A DNA stretch of 64,000 bases from Veillonella parvula (GTDB lineage Bacteria; Bacillota; Negativicutes; Veillonellales; Veillonellaceae). Below the pieces are notes generated by a model that saw only the letters and a list, made by a program, of their open reading frames with translations, was not told the origin of the DNA and searched no databases. Below are positions 27,534 through 36,900 of this stretch, piece by piece. The translations under genes were made by a program, and so were the position numbers. Every line of letters starts with the position of its first letter. Within the stretch, counting starts at the first letter, position 1. The stretch covers positions 930,001-994,000 of the forward strand of contig NZ_CP138632.1 in assembly GCF_036456085.1 (NCBI RefSeq), written 5' to 3'.

Positions 27534-28436
27534 CTATTGAAAAACATCAGGTGGTGTATCTATTTGTTCACCATAAAAACGACGAGTCCATTTCCAACGG
27601 TTATGAAGCCAGAACCAATCTTCAGGATATCGTCGAATATAATCTTCAATAAACTCATTTAGACGAGTTGTTGTTACCGCTATATCACGCTTTTTATCAT
27701 CTGTACGTTCCACATAAATTGGTGGATGTGCTTCAATCTCATATTTCTCAGAAAACGGGCTATAATGTATGGTTACAAAAATAATAGGCACATCTTGCAT
27801 ACGAGCCAGTACAGCTGGCCCAGCAGCCGTCAATGTTTCATAGCCAAAGAATGGTACAAGAACGCCATCATCACCAGGGTCCTGATCCATAATAAGGCCT
27901 AAAAATGCACCTTTTTTTAGTTCATTAATCATTTCACGAACACCTGTTTTATAGGTCACATGTTGATGCATAATCCGACGATATTCATTGATAAACTTAT
28001 CGGCATCACCATTCTGTTTCATAGCCACAGAAATCAATGGATATCCTTCAGAAGCAAGAACGCCACCTAAAAGTTCCCAGTTACCACTATGAACAGCAGC
28101 TAAAATTGCACCTCGACCATTTTCTAAGGCATCATCTAAGTACTCTCGATTAATAAACTCCACCATATCTTTGTATGCGCCATCTTTAATTTCAGGATAG
28201 CGCAATACATCAATAATCATACGGCCAAAGCGTGTAGTACTAGCTTTCGCAATACGTCGAGCTTCTTTAGGGTCATCTGTAATATTACAGAATAAAATTT
28301 GGCCTATCGCCAGGCGCTTGCGTTTAGGTGGCACCACTAACCACACAATTTCACCAAGCAATGTACCAATAGCATATTGCAAACCTTTAGGTAATAAGCA
28401 AATAAAGGCACTAAAGATTTTCATAAACCTATACAT
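27534..28436 (-). CDS. Lipid A acyltransferase, LpxL/HtrB family (copy 2)
   Basis: 300 residues. The catalytic region AAVHSGNWELLGG (HX4E-type) and IMDQDPGDDGVLVPFFG are present, with an N-terminal hydrophobic stretch. It is clearly homologous to, but diverged from, the product at 14633 and lacks an N-terminal anchor as strong. Last in the bamA-ompH-lpxD transcript, 7 bases after lpxD. It probably adds the other secondary acyl chain to lipid A. Confidence 0.9.
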   Translation of the reverse strand: MYRFMKIFSAFICLLPKGLQYAIGTLLGEIVWLVVPPKRKRLAIGQILFCNITDDPKEARRIAKASTTRFGRMIIDVLRYPEIKDGAYKDMVEFINREYLDDALENGRGAILAAVHSGNWELLGGVLASEGYPLISVAMKQNGDADKFINEYRRIMHQHVTYKTGVREMINELKKGAFLGLIMDQDPGDDGVLVPFFGYETLTAAGPAVLARMQDVPIIFVTIHYSPFSEKYEIEAHPPIYVERTDDKKRDIAVTTTRLNEFIEDYIRRYPEDWFWLHNRWKWTRRFYGEQIDTPPDVFQ

Positions 28437-28442
28437 GGATTA

Positions 28443-29474
28443 TTAGCTCTCCTTAAGCTGTGCTTTCAAAGCGTCAATTTCTTTTTGTAATTGTTTTACA
28501 GTTTTCACCATTTCTGGCAAACGATTCTCGTAAGCAGCCAATTTTAACCACTCTTTATGAGGTCTCATTGGATACCCAGCCATAACAGAATTAGATGGTA
28601 CATTGCCAGTAATTCCTGTTTTACCTGCAAATTGTACATTATCTCCAATTGTAATATGACCAGTACAGCCTGTTTGTCCTGCAAAGATTACATGGTTACC
28701 ACATTTTGTACTACCTGCAATCCCAACCTGTGCAATCAAGAAACAATCTTCTCCAATCTCAACATTGTGGCCAAGGTGAACAAGATTGTCAATTTTTGTA
28801 CCGCGACGTACCAAGGTAGATCCCATTGTAGCATTATCAACAGTAGTGCAAGAACCAATTTCTACATCATCTTCAAGAATAACATTGCCTACTTGAGGAA
28901 TATGCGTATGAATACCATTTTCTGTGGCAAAGCCAAAACCTTCACCACCGATAACTGCTTTAGCACGCAATACAACGCGTTTACCCAAAATACAGTTCTC
29001 ATGTACGATAGCACCTGCATAGATATCAGAATCTTCCCCAATTCGTACATTATGACCAATATATACATAAGGTCGAATTGTTACATTATCACCGATAACA
29101 GCATTATCATTAATAACACAATAGGCACCAATAGCTACATTTTTACCAAGTGTAACATTCTTGCCAATAATAGCTGTACTATGCACTTCACGGGGAACTA
29201 CAACAGGTGGATGGAATACTTCTAGCACTTGGGCGAATGCGGCTTTTGCATTATCAACTACGATTTGTGCCATCGGTGCATTTTTTACTTCCGATTCAAC
29301 GATAACAGCACCCGCTTGGCATAATGCAATATGTTCAACATATTCACCTATTGCAAAAGTTATGGATTGTTTTACTGCTTGCTCAAAGCTACGTGTCTCA
29401 GTAATGACAATAGACTCATCCCCTATAAGTTGACCGCCTACTAAATTTGCGAGTTCCTGTAAAGTTTTTTCCAA
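28443..29474 (-). CDS. lpxD: UDP-3-O-acylglucosamine N-acyltransferase LpxD
   Basis: 343 residues from a TTG at 29474, six bases after a GGAGGAG ribosome-binding site. The frame stays open 30 bases further but lacks a ribosome-binding site. An N-terminal uridine-binding domain (LQELANLVGGQLIGDE) precedes a long left-handed beta-helix with the catalytic His in NLVHLGHNVEIG, and a C-terminal helix. It adds the second acyl chain of lipid A. Confidence 0.93.
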   Translation of the reverse strand: MEKTLQELANLVGGQLIGDESIVITETRSFEQAVKQSITFAIGEYVEHIALCQAGAVIVESEVKNAPMAQIVVDNAKAAFAQVLEVFHPPVVVPREVHSTAIIGKNVTLGKNVAIGAYCVINDNAVIGDNVTIRPYVYIGHNVRIGEDSDIYAGAIVHENCILGKRVVLRAKAVIGGEGFGFATENGIHTHIPQVGNVILEDDVEIGSCTTVDNATMGSTLVRRGTKIDNLVHLGHNVEIGEDCFLIAQVGIAGSTKCGNHVIFAGQTGCTGHITIGDNVQFAGKTGITGNVPSNSVMAGYPMRPHKEWLKLAAYENRLPEMVKTVKQLQKEIDALKAQLKES

Positions 29475-29504
29475 GGCAAACTCCTCCCCCGTGGTAATCT
29501 TCAA

Positions 29505-30032
29505 TTATTGTGCAGCTTCAGTTGTACTTGTTGCAGCTTGATCTGCTTGTTGTGCATTTTGCTGAGCATCTTGTTGCTCTTGGGCTTTAGCTGCATTTTC
29601 AACTTCTTTGATTTGGTCGTCAGAAGCTTTACCCATTTTTGTAATCAAATCATCAGTTACATCAGAGCCACCGCCAACAACAGCGCCTTTCTCAATAATA
29701 ACATCAAGTTTTTTCTCTTTCACAAGTTCATTGATTTTTTGTTCTTGATATTGACGATATTCTTGCGCTTTTGCATTCGCAAAGGCATTTAATTCTTGAT
29801 TCGCTTGATTAAATACATTTTGTTTAGATGCTTCATCGGCAGCAGCAATTTTAGCATCTAATTCCGCTTTTTTAGCATTGATTTCTTTAGTAATTTCAAT
29901 GCCTTTTTCAGTACTGTTTGCCACTTTCACGCTATCAACATAACCAACATTATTAGAACCACAACCACCTAAGATAGCCATAGAAGCTACTAAAGATGCA
30001 CCTAATACTAAAGATTTAATACGTTTATTCAT
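29505..30032 (-). CDS. OmpH/Skp-like lipoprotein
   Basis: 175 residues with a lipobox LGGC (Cys24) after a signal peptide, so it should be lipidated. The middle (about 40-115) is a charged coiled coil of OmpH/Skp type (KEINAKKAELDAKIAAADEASK), followed by the family's VVGGGSDVTDDLITKM. The C-terminal tail is Gln/Ala-rich. Third of three consecutive OmpH-like genes between bamA and lpxD. Its likely role is chaperoning outer-membrane proteins. Confidence 0.85.
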   Translation of the reverse strand: MNKRIKSLVLGASLVASMAILGGCGSNNVGYVDSVKVANSTEKGIEITKEINAKKAELDAKIAAADEASKQNVFNQANQELNAFANAKAQEYRQYQEQKINELVKEKKLDVIIEKGAVVGGGSDVTDDLITKMGKASDDQIKEVENAAKAQEQQDAQQNAQQADQAATSTTEAAQ

Positions 30033-30043
30033 AATATAACTCC

Positions 30044-31015
30044 TTATTGAACTCGATAGGACGCCTTCACTGCATCAGTAATATCAAGCCCTTTAATATT
30101 ACCACCATCATCGATGATAACTAAATCCAAATGTTGTTCCTCAGCAATAATTGCTACACGCATACGAACATCTTCTAAAATAGCCTCATGAAGTGCACTC
30201 ACTTCAGCTTCTTTATCTGAAAGCTTTTTTGCCCATGTATCATTCCACTCTTGCGCCACAGGCAGGTTATTATTAGCAATGATGGATTGTGCTTGTTGTT
30301 GTACCATAGAGTCTCGTTTCTCAGCTAATTCCTTCTGTAGGGATGCAGCGTATTGATTGAGCTCTTCCTGCCCTTTTTGTTGCATTGGAGCAAGCTCAGC
30401 CTGTACCCTTGCTTTAATTGAATTTACATCGAAATCCGATGGTTTTCTCTTAGCTAATAAGTCCTTTAATCTTTCTTCTTTTTTAGCTTTTTCAGCCATA
30501 GCCGCTGCTCTTTGTGCATCATCTATATATACACGTGCATCATAGGCATATAAGTCTAGTTGAAGGTTTACGATTTCCAGATCATATTCATTAGTACTAA
30601 CCTTTAACTCAGCTAAATACTTTTGAGTCAATTCATTGCGCTTTGCATTTAATTGCTGATTTAGTTCATTCTCTTTTGTTGCAATACGAGTTTGCAATTC
30701 GACCGTAAGAGCATCTGACAAGGTTGAATCCAGTGCAAGCGTTTTCAACTGTTTATCTTGTGTCTCTGACTTGGCATTTAAGGCTTGTTGTTCAAGTTCA
30801 TATTGACGTTGTAAAAGTTCCAGTTCATTTTTGGCTTGTTTATAATCCGCATAGGATGGATTAAACTCTAGTACATCATCAATGCGTACAACACCTATTG
30901 ACATGCCATCAGGACCCTGTTGGTGATTTGTTACAAAACCATAGGCCCAAACCATAGCACTTATTGCAGCAACGAGAAATATGACTAGTCCTATATATCG
31001 TTGTTTCCCGTTCAT
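30044..31015 (-). CDS. Long OmpH/Skp-like membrane-anchored protein
   Basis: 323 residues with an N-terminal hydrophobic anchor (about 8-28) without a lipobox. IGVVRIDDVLEFNPSY matches the OmpH N-terminal strand, followed by two long coiled-coil stretches (about 55-135 and 160-250) and a C-terminal OmpH end (LDLVIIDDGGNIKGLDITD). The helical part is about twice Skp length, consistent with internal duplication of the tentacle. It is 29 bases behind the first OmpH-like gene. Confidence 0.82.
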   Translation of the reverse strand: MNGKQRYIGLVIFLVAAISAMVWAYGFVTNHQQGPDGMSIGVVRIDDVLEFNPSYADYKQAKNELELLQRQYELEQQALNAKSETQDKQLKTLALDSTLSDALTVELQTRIATKENELNQQLNAKRNELTQKYLAELKVSTNEYDLEIVNLQLDLYAYDARVYIDDAQRAAAMAEKAKKEERLKDLLAKRKPSDFDVNSIKARVQAELAPMQQKGQEELNQYAASLQKELAEKRDSMVQQQAQSIIANNNLPVAQEWNDTWAKKLSDKEAEVSALHEAILEDVRMRVAIIAEEQHLDLVIIDDGGNIKGLDITDAVKASYRVQ

Positions 31016-31044
31016 TGTCGTTCTCCCTTACATAGAACTACAGT

Positions 31045-31533
31045 TTATTTTTTTGCATCAGTAGCTAGTTTTTTCAATACTTGATCTGTAATATCAACAC
31101 CACCGTATAGTACAGTGTCTTTAGTCATGACAACGCTAAGACCTTTAGCATCACCAACCGCTTTTGCAGCCTCCATAGCTTTATCTTGAACGGATTTAGC
31201 AATTTCTTGATCTTTTTTAGCTAGGTTTTGACGAGCTTCTTCAGCAATTTTTTGTTTAGTAGCATCATCTTGTGCTGCATCAATTTTAGCTTGCGTTTCT
31301 TGTTGTAATTGGCTTTGATAGCTCATATATTCTTGAGCTGCAGAGATATAAATTGGATTATCTTGCGACAACATACGAGATGTATCGATAACCCCAATAG
31401 TACTAGTCCCACTATTACTACTAGGCGAAGCCATTTGCGTATAAGCTAACGCACCAATACCAACAATAAAAATAGCAGCAATGACGATGGAAAAAATCTT
31501 TACATTCGCCTTGTTATTCATCATTCGCATCAT
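31045..31533 (-). CDS. OmpH/Skp-like periplasmic chaperone
   Basis: 162 residues. An N-terminal hydrophobic segment (about 11-30) acts as an anchor or signal. The OmpH core includes IGVIDTSRMLSQDNP, a coiled coil (about 65-125) and LSVVMTKDTVLYGGVDITDQVL. Skp-length product, first OmpH-like gene after bamA. Several Met codons at the N-terminus leave the exact start uncertain. Confidence 0.87.
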   Translation of the reverse strand: MMRMMNNKANVKIFSIVIAAIFIVGIGALAYTQMASPSSNSGTSTIGVIDTSRMLSQDNPIYISAAQEYMSYQSQLQQETQAKIDAAQDDATKQKIAEEARQNLAKKDQEIAKSVQDKAMEAAKAVGDAKGLSVVMTKDTVLYGGVDITDQVLKKLATDAKK

Positions 31534-31591
31534 AATAGAGTGCCCTCATTTCTTTAAATCACTGCATCAAAGGATGCCATATAGAGATATT

Positions 31592-31624
31592 GGTGAAAGC
31601 CTCTTTAGAAAAGAGGCCTCCACC
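31592..31624 (-). terminator. Hairpin between bamA and the OmpH-like genes
   Basis: GCCTCTTT/AAAGAGGC with a 3-base loop is extended by GGTG/CACC. It is followed on the minus strand by CTTTCACC and lacks a real T run. It may be a partial terminator or an mRNA-stabilising hairpin that sets bamA above the downstream genes. Confidence 0.5.
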
Positions 31625-31640
31625 ATATACATTTACTATA

Positions 31641-33809
31641 TTAGAATTGTGTGCCGAAGCTGAAGTGGAATTTATTTTTGTGTTTACCCACACCATAGTC
31701 AAGTTTAACTGGACCAATTGGGGTTGTAATACGAACACCAGCACCAACGCCATAGTTAAAGGTTTTCTTACTATTATACCATGTAACATTTGGTGCATCC
31801 CATGCATCACCAATATCAGTAAACAATACGCCACTAACCTTTTTAACGATTGGGAAACGGAATTCCAATGTAGCATTGTACATATACTTGCCACGGAATT
31901 GATCATCTTCATAACCACGTAAGGAGTCAGCACCCCCCAATGTGAACAATTGGCTATAAGGAGCATCACCTTGAATAAAGCCACCACGTGCACGGAATGC
32001 CAATACATTCTTAGCACCAAGTTTTTTATACATGCGTGCTTCAGCTGTGAATTTATAGAAGTCGAAGTCACCGCCTAAACCATGACCAGCCCATTGTGTA
32101 GTATAGGAAATACGACGACCACGAGTTGGTTCATAGATATTATCACGAGAATCGTATACTTTTTGCCATGTTACGGAGTTAATGCGACCGAAGTTATTTT
32201 TTACATAGTTGTCAGATGCAAAGTTATAGGAACCATTATCCCAGTTTGTACCTTTACCCGCATTTTTATCATAACGGAAGCCAGAGCTATCATCATCATC
32301 CCATTTATAAGTATCTTTACGAGATTCTAATGTCAAGTAATCACGAGTATATTCCCCAGTTTGACGACCGAAGGAAATATTGAAACCACGAGATTTCTTA
32401 TTGTATTCTGCTACTTCACTACCATCTTCATTGTAATCTGTGTATTCATCTTCGCGATTGAAGAAGGAGAAGCCAAGGGATGTACCTTTGCTATCGATCC
32501 AAGGTTTCAAGTAGGAGATTTGGTAGTTCTTATATTTTTTCTTACCACCGATTTCCCAGTGAACTTTAAATTTATCACCAGTACCACGGAAGTTATCTTC
32601 ACCAAACTCAACGATGCCCATCAATCCATCAGATTTAGAGTAACCAGCACCTAATGTAATGGTACCAGTCTTATGTTCCAATACATCGATTTCAATAATT
32701 ACATTATTTGGATCTTGTTCACCTGGCAACATACGAACGTTTACGTCATCAAAGAAACCTAAGTTATATACGCGTTCTACAGAACGACGTACCAAGAATT
32801 TATTAAAAGGTTTTCCTTTCTTTTGAACAAATTCACGAGTAATAACTTTATTGCGAGTTTTCTTGTTACCTGCTGGAATGATATCTTCTACGATACCTTC
32901 AACAATGTGTATATGAAGTACGCCTTGGTCATCTACACGGACACCATCAACGTGTGCTAACATATAGCCATCACGAGCATATGCAGCATTAATACCTTGG
33001 ACTTTTTGCCCTACAGATACAGAGTTAAGAACTTGACCTGGTTGAATATCCATGAACTTAGTCAATACTTCGGAGGAATATACAGTATTACCTTCAAAGG
33101 AAACGCCAGTAGTAACTGGATTTACGGTTACGGCAAAGTCCAATTTTACGCCTTCAGGCACGGAAGTAAATACAGGATTTACTTCAGAGAAGTACCCAGT
33201 ATTACCAAGATTAGTTACATCTTTAAATACGCCATCAACAGATACGGCATCGCCAACTTTTTCAGTTAAAATTGGCAACAAATTTGCTTGCTGTTCAGCT
33301 GTAACGCCAGATATAGATAAACCGGTAATCAATTTACCTACGTAAGGATTAACAGATTCTGCACTAGCAGATGTGACATATTGTGCTTCTACTGTTGTAA
33401 CAGCTTGAGTTTGGCCATTTTCAGCAGCCTTATCAAGATCAGTACCACCAGTAGTTTTAGATACCATTTTTACTTGTTTATCATCAGTTTTTAAAGCAGC
33501 ATTATTGACTGTAACAGTTCCATCAGAACCTTTTACTACAGTGCCGTCACTAGATATAGTCGTATCACCACGAGCAGCTAAGATAGCTGCATCAGTTTCA
33601 TCTTGTATAGTTGTAGTAGTTGCATCAGCATTATAAACAGCTTGTGTAGTAGCTGCATCATTTGCTGTAGCAGCATTAGTCGTCGTTGTGCTATTTAAAT
33701 CTGGAGTATAGCCAGCTTGTACCTCAGCAGCAAATACACTGCCTGTCCCCATGACAGCGGTCAACACGGACGCTGCAAGCATACTTTTATAAGCTTTTGG
33801 TTTAAACAT
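31641..33809 (-). CDS. bamA: Outer-membrane protein assembly factor BamA
   Basis: 722 residues. After a signal peptide (cleaved near VFA) comes a Thr/Ala/Asp-rich low-complexity stretch (about 30-155). Three POTRA-like domains (about 160-400) and an Omp85 barrel follow, with the lid motif SLRGYEDDQ near residue 620 and a terminal Phe. It inserts barrel proteins such as OmpM into the outer membrane. E. coli BamA has five POTRA domains. The linker is unusual. No lipoprotein partners (BamB-E) are seen nearby. Confidence 0.94.
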   Translation of the reverse strand: MFKPKAYKSMLAASVLTAVMGTGSVFAAEVQAGYTPDLNSTTTTNAATANDAATTQAVYNADATTTTIQDETDAAILAARGDTTISSDGTVVKGSDGTVTVNNAALKTDDKQVKMVSKTTGGTDLDKAAENGQTQAVTTVEAQYVTSASAESVNPYVGKLITGLSISGVTAEQQANLLPILTEKVGDAVSVDGVFKDVTNLGNTGYFSEVNPVFTSVPEGVKLDFAVTVNPVTTGVSFEGNTVYSSEVLTKFMDIQPGQVLNSVSVGQKVQGINAAYARDGYMLAHVDGVRVDDQGVLHIHIVEGIVEDIIPAGNKKTRNKVITREFVQKKGKPFNKFLVRRSVERVYNLGFFDDVNVRMLPGEQDPNNVIIEIDVLEHKTGTITLGAGYSKSDGLMGIVEFGEDNFRGTGDKFKVHWEIGGKKKYKNYQISYLKPWIDSKGTSLGFSFFNREDEYTDYNEDGSEVAEYNKKSRGFNISFGRQTGEYTRDYLTLESRKDTYKWDDDDSSGFRYDKNAGKGTNWDNGSYNFASDNYVKNNFGRINSVTWQKVYDSRDNIYEPTRGRRISYTTQWAGHGLGGDFDFYKFTAEARMYKKLGAKNVLAFRARGGFIQGDAPYSQLFTLGGADSLRGYEDDQFRGKYMYNATLEFRFPIVKKVSGVLFTDIGDAWDAPNVTWYNSKKTFNYGVGAGVRITTPIGPVKLDYGVGKHKNKFHFSFGTQF

Positions 33810-33878
33810 AAATTCCTCCTAGAACTCATCCCCATAAAGAGTTTACATCTTATTTATAAAGACTAATAAATCTTTATC

Positions 33879-33887
33879 ATTATAGCA
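33879..33887 (-). promoter_or_regulatory. Extended -10 promoter of bamA
   Basis: TGCTATAAT on the minus strand (TATAAT at 33879-33884) lies about 70 bases upstream of bamA. No clear -35. Confidence 0.55.
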
Positions 33888-33940
33888 TAAATTGCTTGGA
33901 ATGAGTACTATATTAAACAAATTTTATGAAATTAATATGA

Positions 33941-33977
33941 CTAGAATGTGCATACCTAAGGGGTTTACACATTCTAG
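33941..33977 (-). terminator. Hairpin after tamB
   Basis: A 10-bp stem CTAGAATGTG/CACATTCTAG with a 17-base loop lies just past the tamB stop. The following minus-strand sequence is AT-rich but lacks a clean T run. Confidence 0.6.
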
Positions 33978-33985
33978 CCATACTC

Positions 33986-36900
33986 TTAAAAGCTACGTGT
34001 CCAACGACCACCTATATAATTGTTCCCTTTTGATGTATGCCATCCCGTGAACTTAAGGTTTCGTTTAACAGAATATTCTATACCATATTTATTTTGTTTG
34101 TTATTAATACCTTGAGAATAAGTCAACATGACTCTCGGTAATACATATTTACCGATTTCAATATTATAATTACTTGCCGTATCCCTATTGGTTGGCTCAT
34201 CGGGATCAATTGACCCTGTTGTAATATTGATGCGGTCTAACCCAAGTGTATTTTGTAATGCATCTTGTACATAGCCAAAAGCAAACATTTGAAGCCCTGC
34301 TGTAGCCACAGCATTCACATCTTCATTTGTCAAAGTACTACTATTTGAATCTGCACCGCGGCCGAAGGTCAACATGGAAATGATTTGCTTTCTAGACAAT
34401 GTAGGATTAGAGGACAATGATAAGTCCATATGATCCACTGTCCCTTTTACGCCAAGCATAATAGTGTAATTACTTACATTTGTTTCAGCCTCTAATTGTA
34501 AGTTTGGTAAATAAGAGCCACCTACGAAATGAGCATTCCCTTTTGTAATATTAAATACATGGCTCAAATACTTAAACGTGCCATTTCTAACATCGAATTG
34601 ACCACTAGCAGTTGGATTTTGTAAGGATCCACCAAAATGAACATCGCCACTGATAAACATGTTGTATAAGGTGCGATCATATAAACGTACACCTTTACCC
34701 GCATGAACAGTAACATCCACCCCCATATCTTTGGTACTTTCACTAGATTGTAAGGAAAGAGGAATTTTGAATTGAATCTTTTCAAGATTTAAAGTACCAA
34801 TAAGGGTCGGCAATCCATCTCGGTCAGCAATATAAAGTTCACCATTCAAAGGTCCTCTTACATATTCACTGCGAACCTCTAAGTCTTCTAGCTGAACTGC
34901 CGCCTTGTAATTAGTAAGAGTATGTCCAGACCAATTTACTTTAGCAGCCAAACCAGCTGAGCCTTTGCCCATATTAATACGGGATTGGAAATCACCTTGT
35001 TGACCAGAGAAAATTAAGTCACCATCAATACCAGTAATTTGATTTTCTACACTTGCCAATTTCATCGTACCATTACGTACCGATACAGTACCATATGCTT
35101 CAGGCTGATCAATAGTGCCTGTAATGTGAACCGTGCCTTTTAACGGACCTGTTGCCTCCTTAACACTAGTTGTAAGAAGAGGGATAACAGCCATATCTGC
35201 TTCGTTAAAATCAATAGTTACATCCATAGATTTGCTATCATTTGCTGGAATATACCCAGACGTAAAGATTGCCGCTAATGGAATCTTACCATAGACACTT
35301 AGCTTATACCCACTTTTGGCACCTTGAATTCGTTGAATCTGAATAACTTGATCTTGCATTGTAGCCAATACAAAACCTTCATCAATACCAACACCATTAA
35401 AGGACCCCGACTCTACAGCACCGGATAATTCTACTTTAGGATTCTTAGTTTCCCCAGTGATATTTACAACGCCAGTCACCCAACCAGTAGCTTGAATATC
35501 CTTACCCATAAGTGGCAAGAACGGTACTATATCAACATCCTTTAATGCAACCTGTAAGTCCGCTTGACCATCAAGATCCATCGTACCGCCTATTGCAATG
35601 AGACCTTCATCAACAGGCAGTTTCAAAGTTGTAACTTTGAATTTACGATTAGCAAGACTTGCATCGATAGTTGCATCACCAACAATCTTTTCATCAATAC
35701 TTACATCATTAATCTTGCCTGTTACATTAACGCTTGGATTGTCGCGTGTACCTCCGATTTCAACAGAACCATTTAATTTGCCATCAATGTGTTCATTGGA
35801 CCGGTCTAGCAAGGTTAGCAAATTCTTTACGCTACCATTAGTAACATCTAATACACCAAATAGTTGTCTACTATCATCAAACTTCATACCACCTTTAGCA
35901 GTGTAGCGACCACCATCGGCTTCAGCAAAGGTGAAATCTTGCACATTTACAACCGATTTATCTGCATAAACACGACCATGAATATCGTTCAATAATTCCC
36001 CATTAACTGATAAGGCATCGGATGAAATATAGCCATTGAATTGAGGGTTATCCACAGATCCAGTAATTTGTCCTCGACCAGATAGCAAACCATCAACTTT
36101 GTAATCCGTATTAATGAGCAATCTGCCCATATCAATTTTTTTGCCTTCAAAATCAATATTAATTGCTTCTTTAGATACTGTACCGCCACCTGTGATAGTT
36201 GCACCATAACCTTCAATATCAAATCTATAAAGCTCTAATGTATCATTCTGATAGTTATATTTTGCAAACGCATTGGTCACGAGTTTGCCATAAGCAGAAC
36301 CATCCCACAAATGAGCACGACCTTCTATAATCGGATTTGCAGCCGTCCCTGTAATATGATTGTCTGTTTCAAACCAACCTGTAATAGGAACATCTGTAAC
36401 AGTACGAATCACATTTTCAATACGAGCAGCCCGAGCCTTGGCATTTAGATCTAACACATCTGTATTAAGATTATACCAACCATTAACATCATAGCCCCCA
36501 TCGCCATCACCAATATGTCCATTGGTGATAGTGAGAATATGGTTATCTAGCTTAATATCTCCATGGATATTATTGAATCGAGCCCCTTTATAATGTACCT
36601 CTTGCCCCCATACAGTGCCCATTACATTTGGATTATCCAATGTACCTTGTATCGCAAAAGAGGTATTCAAGGTGCCATCAACATCTTGACCAATAATAGG
36701 ACTTAGTGCGGTCAATGGCAATGCATTACCGGAAATAGTGGCATCTATATTACCATTTTGGATATAGCCATATCCGCTTAGCGCCCCATCTCCTATAGTG
36801 CCTACAACGGTCATATTTGTACTATTATCTGCATGTGTAAAGTTAGCTTTTGCAGTATCAACTACAACACCGCGAATGCCTATTTGGCGACCTTCAACAG

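Noticed and set aside
31559-32071. Minus-strand ORF of 170 codons overlapping the 3' end of bamA
   Set aside because: It is in another frame of the BamA barrel, with unusual composition and no domain. BamA is unmistakable.
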